Origin: Durusdinium trenchii
Taxonomy: Eukaryota > Sar > Dinophyceae > Suessiales > Symbiodiniaceae
DNA: 64,000 nucleotides
Direction: 5' to 3'
Assembly: GCA_963970005.1 (NCBI GenBank)
Contig: CAXAMN010002969.1
Location: forward strand, 196,373-260,372
Shown: in pieces, positions 35,132 through 46,500 of the stretch
Layout: every line of letters starts with the position of its first letter
Position numbering within the stretch: position 1 is the first letter of the stretch
The notes under the pieces: model-generated
Told to the model about the DNA's origin: nothing
What the model saw: only the letters and a program-made list of their open reading frames with translations
Databases searched by the model: none
Translations under genes and position numbers: made by a program

Positions 35132-38100
35132 ATGTCGCACGATTCTTTGGTCACGTCCTTCCCTTCTCAGGGGTGGAGTTGTCGAACCTTGGAAGAAGGT
35201 ATCAATTTAGCCGCGGAAGCTGCTGGCCTGTCCCTTGAAACCATTGATCAGCAGAAGGCCGGATCGAGTTCATGTGGGTTTTCATCAATTGACATGCATG
35301 GGATGTTATATATGTTTCATTTGCCCTATATAGCCTGTATATATATCTACAGAAACCCTCTTGGACTATCCTCTCACAACAGCTGAGCACTTTGTGTGCA
35401 AAAAGTCAAAATATATTCTTGACCCTGCAGATGATGCAATGCGTGATGCAAGCGTTGAAGAATCAACAAAAGGTTCCTTGGCAACATTTGGATCCATTTC
35501 TTTCAGAGGAGAAACATCCACGAAACGTCCTCATGCAGCATCTGCCTCTACACTATCGCATTAGACTCGTGCAGTGCATGTCTATAGTATGCTTGCCACC
35601 CTTCTTTCCCTTTTCCCCAGCCAGCATCATCTGAGGCTCCTGGCAGCCCAACGACCTTTGTCAAGAAGGAGCCTACATCGCCGAAGAGTGCAAAGGGAGG
35701 ACCAAAGGAGCTCTGGGTGGGGTACCACGTATAGGTATATGCTTTGAGTGCTTCCACAGGTTGATGCTGAAACCATGCTCTCACTGAACCACGGCTAGGC
35801 ATGTCTTTCGCCCTAAACGTGTTTCGTCAGATGCTTGCTGGAACCGCATCACCTGGCGCAGACACAGTTCCAGGAGTTTCATGGCTTATATAATGAGCGA
35901 CATATAAAGTGTCTTGATCCATTGATGGTTTGGGCCCTTGTAACCATATATGATCGAGGAACCAGTGCCGTCCAGCAGTGCTGGTCATCGCCATGAACCT
36001 CAAGATCTGTCTCAAATGATTGCTACGCCTGAGGCATGCAGGGTTCACCATATATTCTCAGTCAACTGAAACCGTTTGCAAGTGCTAAGTTCTTTTTTAA
36101 GAGTTGCATGTATGCAGGCACGTGTGCCGGCTCCCAGCCCACGCAACGATTTAGTTGAAGCTGAGCAGAAAAAGAACCAGGAATTGATGCAAAAGATTCA
36201 AGAGCTGGAAGCTAAATGCCAAGTGCAGGAAAAGCAAAACTGTAGTCAAGCACGACTTGAACAGCTTCTTGAACAAACGCTCGCACGTGTATCGAATTTG
36301 GAAGGCCAAGTTGAGACTCAGAACAGAACACTTGAGCCGGAAACAAAAAGTGTGCAACATCCGGGAAATGCGACTCCACCCGCTGTTGCTGGTGATGGGG
36401 CTGCCTCTAATGGTGAAGAGGAAGATGATGATGATTGGGTCACGACTCCAGGTGGACATCGTGTTCCTGGACTCATGTTCTATATATGCCTACAGTGTTG
36501 AACAGTCTTGTTGCGTATATATTTGACCTTTGTGACTGTTCATCCAATCAGTCAAAGGACACCGCATGCCTCGATCCAAGTGAACGTCTAAGGTTAACAT
36601 CTCCACCGACGCATTGAGAATGCGTTGTCGCAGACTGTGTGAGACCAAACCCTCTGGTCGGTGTCATGTCGATGCAAATGTAGCTAACCAATACAAGCAG
36701 GCAGGTGAATCCAGGGAGGTTCTTGAAATGGCTCTTCTTGAATGCCTCGCAAAACATGGATTGGACAGATCCTGCTACAAGCGCATCAAGGCCCAACAGA
36801 TTGCTTGCCTGCTCATGGCTTTGGATGGGTTTTGCTCAGGGATGCAGTCACACATGGTTTCCTCCCATCCACAAACTTGAGCCCTGCCTCGTGGAGCCAG
36901 GCGGACTTCGTTCAAAAGTGCAAGCTCATCCGCGAGAGACTGGAAAGCCGAGAGAGCGAAAAGCATGGTCGGTGGATGACCGAAGATGCACTCAAGAAGT
37001 GTGGCCTATTTTCAGCTGTTGCGATCAAGAATATTATCAGCTATTGCAAAAAGTTCCCAGAGTCCTTGGTAAGGCTAGCAGCTAAGTGTATTCGGTCAGT
37101 TTAGACACTGTTATGCATGATGCCAGCCATGATGAATTTCTCATTGATGCCAGCCATGATGTTTCAATTAACTGTCTTCCTCTATATATACACCCACAAT
37201 ATAACATGCTGGCATCATGATTTGTCACAGTAAGTTTTGACACCAATCATGTCTTTGGGAGGCCATGGCAGTATAACGAACAGATCTCTGAGTATTACAT
37301 CATTCTTGAAGACAAGACCCTGGTCAAGAAGTCAGACACTACTCGCCACACAGAAGAAACGGATCTTGGGGACACTTGGCACAACAATACTCTTGTGGTG
37401 ATGGTGCTGTATGCAAATACTCTCAAGCCGGATTTGGTCGGTCCTCTACCACTTCAATGGGCCCACTGCACAATCCCATTAACCAGTCTTTTTGGGGGAT
37501 GCAGGTTCCAAACCTTCAGCACAAAAAGCAAGACTTTATCATCGATCGATCATTGAAACATGTGTGCCAGGAAACATGTTCATGTCCGATGTTTATACCA
37601 TTTGATCTCCCAACTCTCCACAACCTTTGCCCTGTGATACTGCTCCACTTATCCAGGACAAAGCCCTGGATGCTGCTCCGGCTGGGCTGCCTCACGATTT
37701 GGTGAACATCCCGGATCCTGTGTCAAAGCCGGAGGTTGTGGGCTCGCAGGACAGGTATCGGATCAGTTGTTGAATGATCACATCCCAATTGGTGCAGAAT
37801 GGTGCATACATATAGATGAACGTTTGCACAACACATGCATGGTGATCATGCACCTGAAACTTCCCTGCCAGCCTGTCGTGGATTTGGAGAGCTACATGAA
37901 CTCCCTCGAGAAAAAAAAAGCAGTCTGTTGAGAAGATGGTGGGTAAGCTTGCGCCACAAAAAAATGAAGCAGCAACCAAGTCCTTTGATTTAAAGAGTCA
38001 GCATGTGCAGTGCACACTTTACTTCTATATGTTTTGATGAGTCTTGTTCTCCACAGCATGTGCGCCCACATATAAAGAACCCCCACCATGTTCTCTTACA

Positions 38101-39293
38101 TCAGGTTGCATGGATCTCTTGTACCTCTTGGCCAGCGTATGGATGCGAGCTATGAACGTTTTGCTTCCTACCTCACGGAGCTCAGAATGGACCACCGAGA
38201 CGGACAGCTTGCCAGTGACCGCTTGACTCAGTTGCTGGTATATTATTATCACGCAGGAAAATCTTTTAGTCTTGCAGTTTCACCATGTTATCGATCCATG
38301 GAAGTTGAATCAATCTTGTGATTATATATTTCTCTTCAGCCAAACACACTGGGGTTTGGGGTTTGGCTGGTCGGGAGTCCGATCCTTCTTTATGCGTTGC
38401 GGCCATGGTAATGATGACGCGGAAGATTGGTTGCAAGAACTTCTCGCATACAACCGGGAGGCCCCATTCATCCAGTGGAATGGGTGAAGCAGTGTATATA
38501 GTGGCTATATAGTGCCTCATGTATGTAGAGCTATATTCTTTGCTTGTCAACGGGCAGGCAAGCATTCCAATGAATCCAAATGCCAAGGGTGATGCTCAAG
38601 GTGCGCCCAATGAAAACATGTCAGAAGCCCTCATGTCACCTGTCTATAGTTTCCTGCTTTGCACCCCTCCCTCTGCATGATCACGGCAGTCCTTTCTCGT
38701 GGAGCACGTGCTCGAAAACACCATTGGCAAGCTGTCCTGGACCAAAGGACTCTTTTACTTCCAAGGACCCAGGAATGCTTTGAGAAGATTGAAGGGGACC
38801 CGATGTTGGACTACGATTTACCAAAACGTCCTGGCATGCTTGCAGGGCAAATCATGAAGCACTGCTGGGAAACAGTTGATCGGGTCCTTGAGAAGCAAAC
38901 ACCATGTATCTTCAAGGTTGGCTATACTCATTGTGCTTCCTTCCGGTGGCACAACAAAGTCTTTGGGTATGCATGTGACGTCGACAAATGGGAGAAAATG
39001 ATAGTCATCTATGCCGCCAATGAACCGGTATCTCCTGCTTTCGTTGAGGGTGCTTTGATACAACGTCATAAAGGACTCTCGAAGATCCAATGGATCAAAT
39101 TGTTCTATTGTTGTTTTTTTTGATGGAGGGCTTATATATACACGAAAGTGCAATACCCTATACACAATCTCGTTGCCCAGGACAATCTGGGTGCAGGAAC
39201 ATTCGGGACGGAGGGGAGACGATCAAGTCTGACGCGAGCGGCCCTTTCTTGGTTTACATCGTGTACCGCTCCTTTCGGAGTCCGCCGAACTAG
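35132..39293 (+). CDS. Gene C(+): coiled-coil / KPSG protein with C-terminal GIY-YIG-like nuclease
   Basis: The start ATG at 35132 is supported by the paralogue: SFPSQGWSCRTLEEGINL here, SFPSKKWSCGSLEEGNNL on the - strand. Probable exons: 35132-35262, about 35434-35560, 35624-35717 (EAPGSPTTFVKKEPTSPK), 36119-36470 (coiled coil, then acidic DDDDWVTTPGGHRV), about 36600-36795 (MRCRRLCETKPSGRCHVD), 36888-37072 (ADFVQKCKLIRERL, GRWMTEDAL, IISYCKKFP), 37262-37369 (SEYYIILEDKTLVKK), 37657-37751, 37862-37985 (frame broken at an A-run), 38103-38236, 38690-39076 and 39177-39293. The last two form the nuclease-like domain ending VYIVYRSF and a TAG. The protein may bind DNA through its middle domains and cut it with the C-terminus; this is inference from fold resemblance. 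It lies between genes B and D on the same strand. Confidence 0.55.
36119..36470 (+). CDS. Gene C(+) coiled-coil exon
   Basis: Heptad-like sequence from DLVEAEQKKNQELMQKIQEL through LEQTLARVSNLEGQVETQN, then Pro/Ala/Gly linker and an acidic end (EEEDDDDWVTTPGGH). The - copy has a shorter equivalent at 55757-55960 (VKDLQAQLNEAWALIDKM). Likely oligomerisation. Confidence 0.55.
36600..36795 (+). CDS. Gene C(+) KPSG-domain exon
   Basis: LRMRCRRLCETKPSGRCHVD followed by QYKQAGESREVLEMALLE. The - copy has VDARLRRLCEQKPSGKIQV and HEQWKLGGKARDELRVFFE. The shared pattern RLRRLCExKPSG[KR] ... GGxxRxxL shows both are real exons. Function unknown; small, helical, basic. Confidence 0.6.
37115..37222. repeat. 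Intron segment with inverted and direct repeats
   Basis: TGATGCCAGCCATGATG occurs twice (37119 and 37145), and its near-complement CATGCTGGCATCATGATT lies at about 37206-37223. The segment spans most of the intron between the 36888-37072 and 37262-37369 exons of gene C(+), like a small MITE or introner filling the intron. Confidence 0.55.
38690..39293 (+). CDS. Gene C(+) GIY-YIG/T5orf172-like nuclease domain
   Basis: Two exons with an intron of about 104 bp (39077-39180, containing TATATATACA and ending CCCAG). The first ends CIFKVGYTHCASFRWHNKVF ... AFVEGALIQRHKG; the second reads GCRNIRDGGETI ... GPFLVYIVYRSF and stops. K-V-G-x-T, an Arg about eight residues later and a Glu in a following helix match the strand-2/Arg/Glu pattern of T5orf172/MUG113-type GIY-YIG domains. 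The - copy has all of these features. The VYIVY strand that would normally come first lies at the C-terminus. Confidence 0.55.
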
Positions 39294-39317
39294 AAAAGTG
39301 TTTGGAAGGGAAAACAA

Positions 39318-39955
39318 CCGTTTCTGTCATGCATCAGGTGTTTGTATATGAGCCTCGCTTCATTCAACCTAGGCTGTTGAAGGAGGTCGTTGATCAAAAG
39401 AATGAGGTGAGGAATCAGTTGCTTGATTAAAAAAAATATGCAATTTTCACTGAACTCGGAATGCTGTTCCAATACACCGGAAATTCAAATTAACAAGAAT
39501 GAGAGGCCTCAACTGTTTCCTTTACCCAGCAGCCAACCATCATCTCAGGTGCACTCTCCTGATCCCGTTGGAATCTCGCTACAGGCCAATGTACCGGTTT
39601 TGTGTCAAACTCCTGCATTCAACATGTTTCAACGCGCGTAACATTTGTAGTTGCATTGCATGGGTGTTTGTCGACCATTGGTAATTGCAGAATCTGCATG
39701 TGTGCCATTTCCGCCTGTGGTTGCAGGCAGCTGGCCAAAGAGTTGAAGCTTGACGCCACTGGTAATTCGAGTACCACGAAGAACAAGAGGAAGCTGTCTG
39801 GGAAGTCTGCCAAAGGGGTAAAGCCCCCCAAAAAGAATAAGGGTAAGGGTAAGGCTGGCAAAGGTAAATCTTCAAAGGGAGATCACTCAGAGTCAGCCAC
39901 TGCAGCTCCTGCTGCTCCCAGTACAAAGAAGCGCACGCGTGGCAAGGCGGCATAA
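39318..39955 (+). CDS. Small Lys-rich gene between C(+) and D(+)
   Basis: After the stop of gene C, a frame reads VFVYEPRFIQPRLLKEVVDQ and ends at GAG before GTGAGG (about 39399). A later exon from about 39728 reads QLAKELKLDATGN, then a tract of GK/KGK repeats (KGKGKAGKGKSSKG), ending KKRTRGKAA and TAA at 39953-39955. An exon near 39548-39605 may lie between. The basic tail looks like a nuclear-localisation or chromatin-binding tail. No counterpart was found in the - array at this position. It could be an extra short gene or a displaced 3' part of gene C. Confidence 0.45.
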
Positions 39956-40670
39956 TGCGGCCTAGGCTGCCACGTTGGATTCGATGATGGCCAATTGCAG
40001 TAAATACACACACAACATTCAAAATAACTCAATGAACTCCACATGCACCTCTTGTGTTTGTTTGACTGTTTATTGATCTATATATATCCTCTTGCGGTGC
40101 GCTTCAGGGTGTTTTTCTATATACGAAGGGGAGTTGTCATGTGGAAAACCACATGAATCAGTTTAAAGTCGTTGCAGCTCTGGGGAACCTATGGAGCTCG
40201 TGTGTTGCCGTGGCTTACCACTGCACATCGCCAGGTGTCAAAATGGTCCTTCACTAACTCAGATTTCACTTCTGTGCAATAGGCCTGACTAGGAATCAGC
40301 CTTTTCAAGCCTCTTCATTCTCAGGATGTGTTGCTTGGCAACTTACTCCAATCATCTCTACCTGGATGATAACACTCCGACTTCAACCCACAACACAAAC
40401 TGTGATGCTCTCCAACGCCAGGTCCCTCACATAAAGCTCGGAGGCTCGCATGGAAATACGGCAGGGGTGCATCTCGGAACTAAAAATGCATGTCTATTCA
40501 AGTGCATGCCATGAAAGGGGTTATGTGGATAATCCAAAAGAATGATATGTAACAATGAGCAAAAGACTTCAGACTGTATAGGATTGTTTCATGTAATTTC
40601 AGGTGAACTGGATGGGGAAAGCACTTGTAAATGGAAAGCATGATGTGAATCCTCCATGACCTACCCCATG
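39956..40670. other. Spacer between Lys-rich gene and gene D(+)
   Basis: No supported exon. It contains TATATATA phrases near 40079 and AT-rich sequence with the look of intergenic or intronic DNA in this array. Confidence 0.4.
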
Positions 40671-40672
40671 TC

Positions 40673-43139
40673 ATGTCAGCAAATCTCAGGAAAAATGCAA
40701 TGAACTCATCGCATTCGCAGCTGCAGAAATGCGGGACGTGCGCGAAGGTTCTCGCTCAACAGTGGCTTGCCCGGTTCTGTCAGCTCTTGCGCCAGTGGAC
40801 CCGAGAAAATCCGACTCTGGGTTACCATTTATCCCCTCATTGTTTTTGTCTTTCTGTGTGACAGCTTATTACATACTCCTGGTATGGTAAAATAAATAAA
40901 CCTACTACCCTGACTTTTTTGAAGCCTTTGTATATATATACGTGCATGATTCCACCACTCCATTCATGCAGGAAGAAGCTGTCTCTGAGATCTTTCGCTC
41001 ACACAACTTTTACTATCCTGTGGAAATCAGTATTGAAGAGTCTCCTCCTCTTTCAAATTTTCCATGGATACGACCGAGCAATTTCTTGAAGGCGATGTCC
41101 AAAATGAACGATCTTAGTCATCTGCTTGGAGGGCATTCGTTGCAAGAAGCACGGGGGATGCTTTTGAGTTTTTGGGCCAAGTATCGAGCTCTCTTTCCCC
41201 AACACCAGTTGTGGGCAGAGGTGGAGTCCCACAGGAAGACACTTGATCGGTGTCTTCCGATCTTCCTACACGGTGACGAAGGCGTCACGTACAAGAAGGG
41301 AGGAGTACTGGTGCTGTCAATGCAGGGGGCATTTGGTCATGGCTCGAGAGCTTCAGAACGGGCCAAACGTTTGGAGGAAAATTACCGCGCACTTTCAGAT
41401 GGAATTCCTTTGAACTTTTTACGTACTGGCTTTCAAACCCGTTTGTTGATTTGCGTGTGCCCCAAGGACTCTACGCAAGGGTTCAACATCTTTATGTTTT
41501 ATGTTTTTTTGATGGTAAGTGGAGGCTGTCGAGAAGAAAGGAATTTATGTTTTCTGGCAGCCCTGTAAGGACATGTACGCTGAAGATCGACGAGTTTGGA
41601 ACGCTTTGTTCGAGAATGCGGTAGCAGACCTTGCCACGGCTCAACGGGAGGGCGTTGATCTGGGGGGCACGGCTGGGAGAATTTTTCCCATCGTCTTGGG
41701 AAACAAAGGCGACTGGAGCTATTTGGATTCATGGTGATGCTGCCAACATGTTTGTTTTTCTGTGTGATTCATAAGCTCTATATATGCCGCTGCTAATGTT
41801 TTGGACATTTAAAGACCTGCGATATGTTCCTGCATAGGTCATATACAGCGGATCATATATACAAACAGCCAAGGTGAGCAGTGCAAATCTGGAACGGTCA
41901 TACAGACGTGCACCAAAGGGAGCTGGAGAGAACGGAGACCATAATGTTGAAGGGCCAGGGGTGTGTCATCTATGCACATGCGGCCAGGGAACAGATTGGG
42001 AAGACTTGCCACTTTGTTTGACAAAATGTTTTTTTCCTTGTGTGATCGACATGGGCCACAAAGGGAGTTATGCATGAGAATTGTCCTCTGAGCCATAGGT
42101 ATTGTTGGATGGTTCCATCAAGCCATATAGATGGTTGTTGAGTGAGATTAGGAGTGCTCAGGAATGCAGCTGATGCTGCGATGGACCAGGCCTTTACAGT
42201 GGAGCTTCCTGTTCCCTGGGACCGGGAGTCTCCCATGACAAGGGAGTTGCTGGTGGACAACAGCTGCAATGGGAAGAACAGGTTCCATTGCATAGACCCG
42301 TGGCATGCGCTCCACTTGGGTATTGGAAAGGCTTGGGTTGCATCAGGCATCATGATGCTTCAGCACTTGGTGCCAGAGACCCAGGTGGACAAAAGAATGC
42401 GAGCTATTGGTGCTGAGTATAGATCTTTCTGCCGACGGCAAAAGCTCGATCCAGTGATTCGAAGGATTGACATCCACAGCTTTGGTGGAGGAGGTGCCAA
42501 CGAAGCCAATGGCACATGGAACAAGGCTGCTGTTACAAGCAATTTCATGATGTTCCTTCAAGAGTTTTGCGAGCAAAGAGCTGCAATGGTGGAAGGAGAT
42601 GAACGCCTGCGAATCTTTGTTTCTTTCTGGCACATGCCGTTTGAAAAAGCCTGTTGCTCCTATGTCCCTATGTCCCATGAATGTTTTATAGTGTTCGACC
42701 ATGTTTTAACGATCCAGCCTGGTTTTGTGCATTTTTGCATCGTGAGGCTTTTGGAACAAAGCGGATCAACACCTTCATGCGTGGCATATACTCTGGAGAA
42801 GTTTTCCTGCCACGTGCGACAGCTGCTGAGCTCAGCAAAGCTTTGTACGAGTTCATCAAAGCCTACTTGTATGAGGCGCACGCATCTGCCCACTTGGGCC
42901 TACCATACTTTCCTCTCTTTCCAAAGCTCCACTTCCTTCATGAGACGGCCCATGAGTTGAAGAGGCAATCAGAAATAGCAGACTACGCTTTCAATCCGGC
43001 AGTGTATTCATGCGCCCTTGACGAGGACTTCATCGGCAGAACGGCAGTGATAACTCGCTGCGTTTCTCCACGAATCATCGCGAAGCGTACTTTGGAAAGG
43101 TACCTGTGCCATATCCAGTTGGCATGGGCCCGCCATTGA
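40673..43139 (+). CDS. Gene D(+): transposase-like protein
   Basis: Likely exons: an uncertain first exon at about 40673-40815; 40972-41490 (FLHGDEGVTYKKGGVLVLSM); about 41571-41727 (DRRVWNALFE, FPIVLGNKGDWSYL); 41877-42000 (NLERSYRRAP, GVCHLC); about 42147-42625 (CIDPWHALHLGIGKAWVASG); about 42715-43139 (FPKLHFLHE, CALDEDFIGR, stop). All parts align in order with gene D(-). The spread-out Asp residues of HGDE, KGD and D-x-x-H...GxGK, with a CxxC pair between, look like a divergent RNase-H-fold DDE transposase (tnp2/Plavaka- or KDZ-like layout). The family name and activity are inference. It would act in the nucleus on element ends, which I could not locate. Unlike the - copy it is split by four or five introns. 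Last gene of the + array. Confidence 0.6.
40972..41490 (+). CDS. Gene D(+) HGDE exon
   Basis: Begins after a TTCATGCAG acceptor (EEAVSEIFRSHNFYYPVEIS). It contains IRPSNFLKAM, LSFWAKYRALFPQHQLWAE, then LHGDEG followed by a beta strand (GGVLVLSMQGAFGHGS). The - copy aligns as LWHGDEG ... KKQILILSTHGCLGQGT. The frame runs on to 41568, but similarity stops near FKTRLL..QGFNI, so I place the donor near 41490. Confidence 0.65.
42147..42625 (+). CDS. Gene D(+) D-x-x-H...GxGK exon
   Basis: Carries FTVELPVPWDRE, FHCIDPWHALHLGIGKAWVA, HLVPETQVDKRMRAI and WNKAAVTSNFMMFLQEF. The corresponding - sequence is FFRYDLFHNWHMGVGKAFIS, EVIPETIVKTFDLL and WSKGDFTRLLHKWF. Conservation of D, H, GxGK and the W-x-K helix supports function as a catalytic-core segment. 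Confidence 0.6.
42715..43139 (+). CDS. Gene D(+) C-terminal exon
   Basis: Ends the gene with FCAFLHREAF, TAAELSKALYEFIKAYLYEA, FPLFPKLHFLHETAHEL and YSCALDEDFIGRTAVITRCV before TGA. The - copy has FPMIPKCHYLHHQ and YGCQMQEDFVGRPSRLGRRV. P-K-x-H-x-L-H and E-D-F-[IV]-G-R are invariant between copies. Confidence 0.65.
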
Positions 43140-43460
43140 TTTGGTGAAGAGTGGGGTTGAAAAGGTTGGGCTGGGAATGGGAGCGCTGCCAGGTTCTTGT
43201 GTATGGAGCAGGGTTGTTGTGCAATACAATTGTGAGATATTGTGAGTTCACAACCGCATTTTGAAGGTGTTTCAAATCCAGTAAAAAACATGATAAAATG
43301 CACTATATCTAATGTGCTCAAAAAAGCAGTCCTGGACGTGAAAAACCGTAGGATGAACCAAAAGGACGTAAACATGCGTACATGGACGTGAATTCAACCA
43401 ACATGTTCAAAAAGAAGTCTTTTGGACATATGGACTGGAAAAGGAGGCCTGCCAGGGGAG

Positions 43461-43546
43461 CAGGTATAAAAAGAATGGTCTTTAGGGGAACTGAAAGGGA
43501 ACTTCCTTTACTCCAGCCAGTCAAAATATAGTCTTTGGACTTCTAG
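43461..43546 (-). repeat. Dispersed repeat, copy 2
   Basis: The reverse complement reads GAAGTCCAAAGACTATATTT ... GTTCCCTTTCAGTTCCCCT ... GACCATTCTTTTTATA, matching 8476-8560. It lies just past the end of the + array. Confidence 0.65.
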
Positions 43547-46500
43547 GGTATATATATAATTATAGGTACATGCATCATGTTCTGGCATCACAACACCGAA
43601 CATCCGCGTCGTCGAGCATGGCCCTCGCGCATCGAGGCGAAGCGTCCGAGAGCGTTTTGCGCTTGAAGCCGGGCGACATGCTGTGGGCGGACATGGGCGG
43701 GCATGGATGCGGATGGACATGGACACAGACATGGACATGGATCTGAAAGCTCGTGGTGCGCTGGTTTGGACGAACAAAAATGGTCAACAGCTTCAAATAT
43801 GAGGTAGACTGACTTTTAGGCGGATGACAAGGACCACCTGGGTTCGCTGGAACATGGAGCAGTCGACCAAGACAGGGGCGAGATGGCTTTTGGGGGTCTC
43901 CTGTTTCAGCGTGGATGGCACTGGCACCCAAAGATGTCTTTCATATAGGGGTCCATTTGGGCAGCAAAGCATTCAGCATATAATCTACCTGGACCTTGTT
44001 GATCAAAGGCTGTGGCCCTGTAGTGCACTTCCTGACCTTGTAGGAAACCGCCGAACTTGGGGATTGTGCCCAACGACTCTAGAGATCACACGTGACAAGC
44101 TCCCTCTGGTGAGAATATCAAGAGGAACAGCAACAGCAGCAATACCATGGTATTTCTTCTAGGTGAACCAGTGTGTCAGACGTGAGTCCACCATCCAAAA
44201 CCGTCCACCACTTCCCAGTTTCTGTCGGCTTCTGTCGGCTTTCTCATGCTTTCTGAGTCGATTTCTGTTGTTTCCAACCACTGGGTGACCCGCTGCACCC
44301 CCCTGGACCCCCAACTCCATCCAACGAAAGATCGGTATACACGACTCGGGGACTCCATCGCGTCTCAATTCGTGATGCAACCGTTAGAACTTCAGGGACT
44401 CAGCTCTTTCAGTGTTAAGAGTCTTTTACTCAGTCACCAAGCCGTCTTTCTTCATGAGTCGATGTGATGTCATCAGTATAGGAATGTGGCCCGGTCGACT
44501 CACATGGAGGGAACGGACTCGGCTGGTGACCTGGCCTAAAGCCGCTGGGATCCGGGGCGGAGGCTCAATGGCCTCATCGGCCACAGCCTCGCCCGCGCCG
44601 GCGGGCGCAGCGTCTTCCTGTGCTCAGCCTTGGAGGCGGGATCTGGGGTCGCGGTCCAGGGGGTGAAGGTGAAGGTGAAGTGAGCGGACTGTTTTGGTCG
44701 TTAGCGGACTGGTGTGTTTTGGTCGTTATGTTTGGTGAAGTCTGAAGGCTCTTCAGACTAGGATTTGCATGAAAGAAGAAGCATGACGAAAGAAAGGCAG
44801 ATGAATCGGAACACTGTATTTTTATTCAAGGGCTCCTGACTTACTAGTATGGTGGGTTGGAAGAGAATGGTGTGGGAAACGAGTGTTTTTTTTTCTTGGC
44901 ACTTTGGTGCATTTGCTACCACCTGCTGCTATGTGACTACGTCATGTGTCCTTTTCTGCAGTGATGTGGCCTATATAAAAAGAGACACCTGAAAATTCCA
45001 GAATTAGAAGCGCCAAGATGTTGTTTATTCACTGGAGGTTTTTTGCCATGTGAGGCTTTGCATGCATGTGCCCCTTCAAGATGATGATATGATGATCCGA
45101 TTGATGATGTTCCTACCCAGGAAGTACGTGGATAACCTGCAAAACCTTTTTTGGGGATTGGTCTCCCCCACTAAATATGAACAGACAAAACATGATGGAA
45201 CGTTTGGTTTAACCTTTTTCAAGGCAAACAGAGCGAGTCAGTATTAGTATTAGTATATGATAGTCATAGTATAGTCCAACTTCTGTCCATGCCTCTACCT
45301 TCTCCTACCTCTGTTTCTTTGCAGATTTTGGCCACCGTACGCTTGCAAGTACTGAAGTCAACACAAAGGACGTTTCTACATCACCATCACCATATATCAC
45401 CATTCATGGAATCAAATTTCCTGGACAGCCTGTGGTTCCGTGCTGAGTTGACAATCTTGCCCAATGGCTCCCCAAATGGTTTCAATTTGCATTTGGATTG
45501 GTGGATGCCCACAAATGATTGCAAGCTTACTTGTCAAATTGCAGGCATGAACAGTAGCTGTTGGTTTTCAGAAAAGAGCATTTGTGACCCTGAATCCAAG
45601 TGTCAGAGCGGTGTGACTCCTCACAGTAAGGAGTACAAGAAGGGAGTTGAAGGTTCCACCTCCTAGGACCAAAGCCTTCAAGACCCTTCAAGACCCCCCG
45701 TTCATTCCCAGAAGGTCGACCGGAAGGTCATACCGAAGCCGAATCAGACCATCCCCAAACGATGTATAAACGCCCTTGCGTGTTCAACCTTTTGCTTACC
45801 CCAGACACTCCATCTACGGCATGTACTACCTCAATTCATTCCTGAAACCACCTGAATGAAGGTATAAAGATATGTGCCATAGGATGGTTTGGATCTATGA
45901 ATATGTCACACATGTCACATGTGAGTGTTTACTTGGAACATTGACTGTTCCCCAATCAGGCATGTGCGAGTTCCACTGTAGATGCTGTTTTCATTCTCCG
46001 TAAATCTGGCTGTGACGTATTAAAATAAGGATACCTACTAGTTTGTTCCGACCCCCATGAAGGTTCGGAAAATAGACCAGTCTACCCAGCCAGGGCGGTG
46101 TTTGGCATACAGGCATACATGCTGTGGGGGTCCCATTAGACCATCGACCTGTAAAAGTCAAACAAGGATTTTGTCACTTCTTTTAGAGATGTTGGCCTAC
46201 AAGTCTAAAAGCTAACCATCATCCACTAGGCGGGAATTGGATATACCGTACGTACCCAATGTCAATCCCTCCAGAGCAAAATGTCTGCCTTTCGGCTGGA
46301 TTGAATTTGGCATCGTTGGAAGATCCAAGTACTGTGTATATGGGTATTTTCAAAAGATCTTCCAACTATGCCATACTATCCCCACAAATCTGCCTTTTCA
46401 TCCATCAAACCCAGGAGAATCTGTTGCAAAGATCCTGCAGAAAACATTCCCATACACTCCATGGGACTGCCATATATGCCGCCCCATTGACCCCCGTGGC

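Noticed and set aside
45289..45666. 125-codon frame with a poly-His run
   Set aside because: The His run comes from TCACCA repeats; the rest has no recognisable domain and no array partner. Possible but unsupported.
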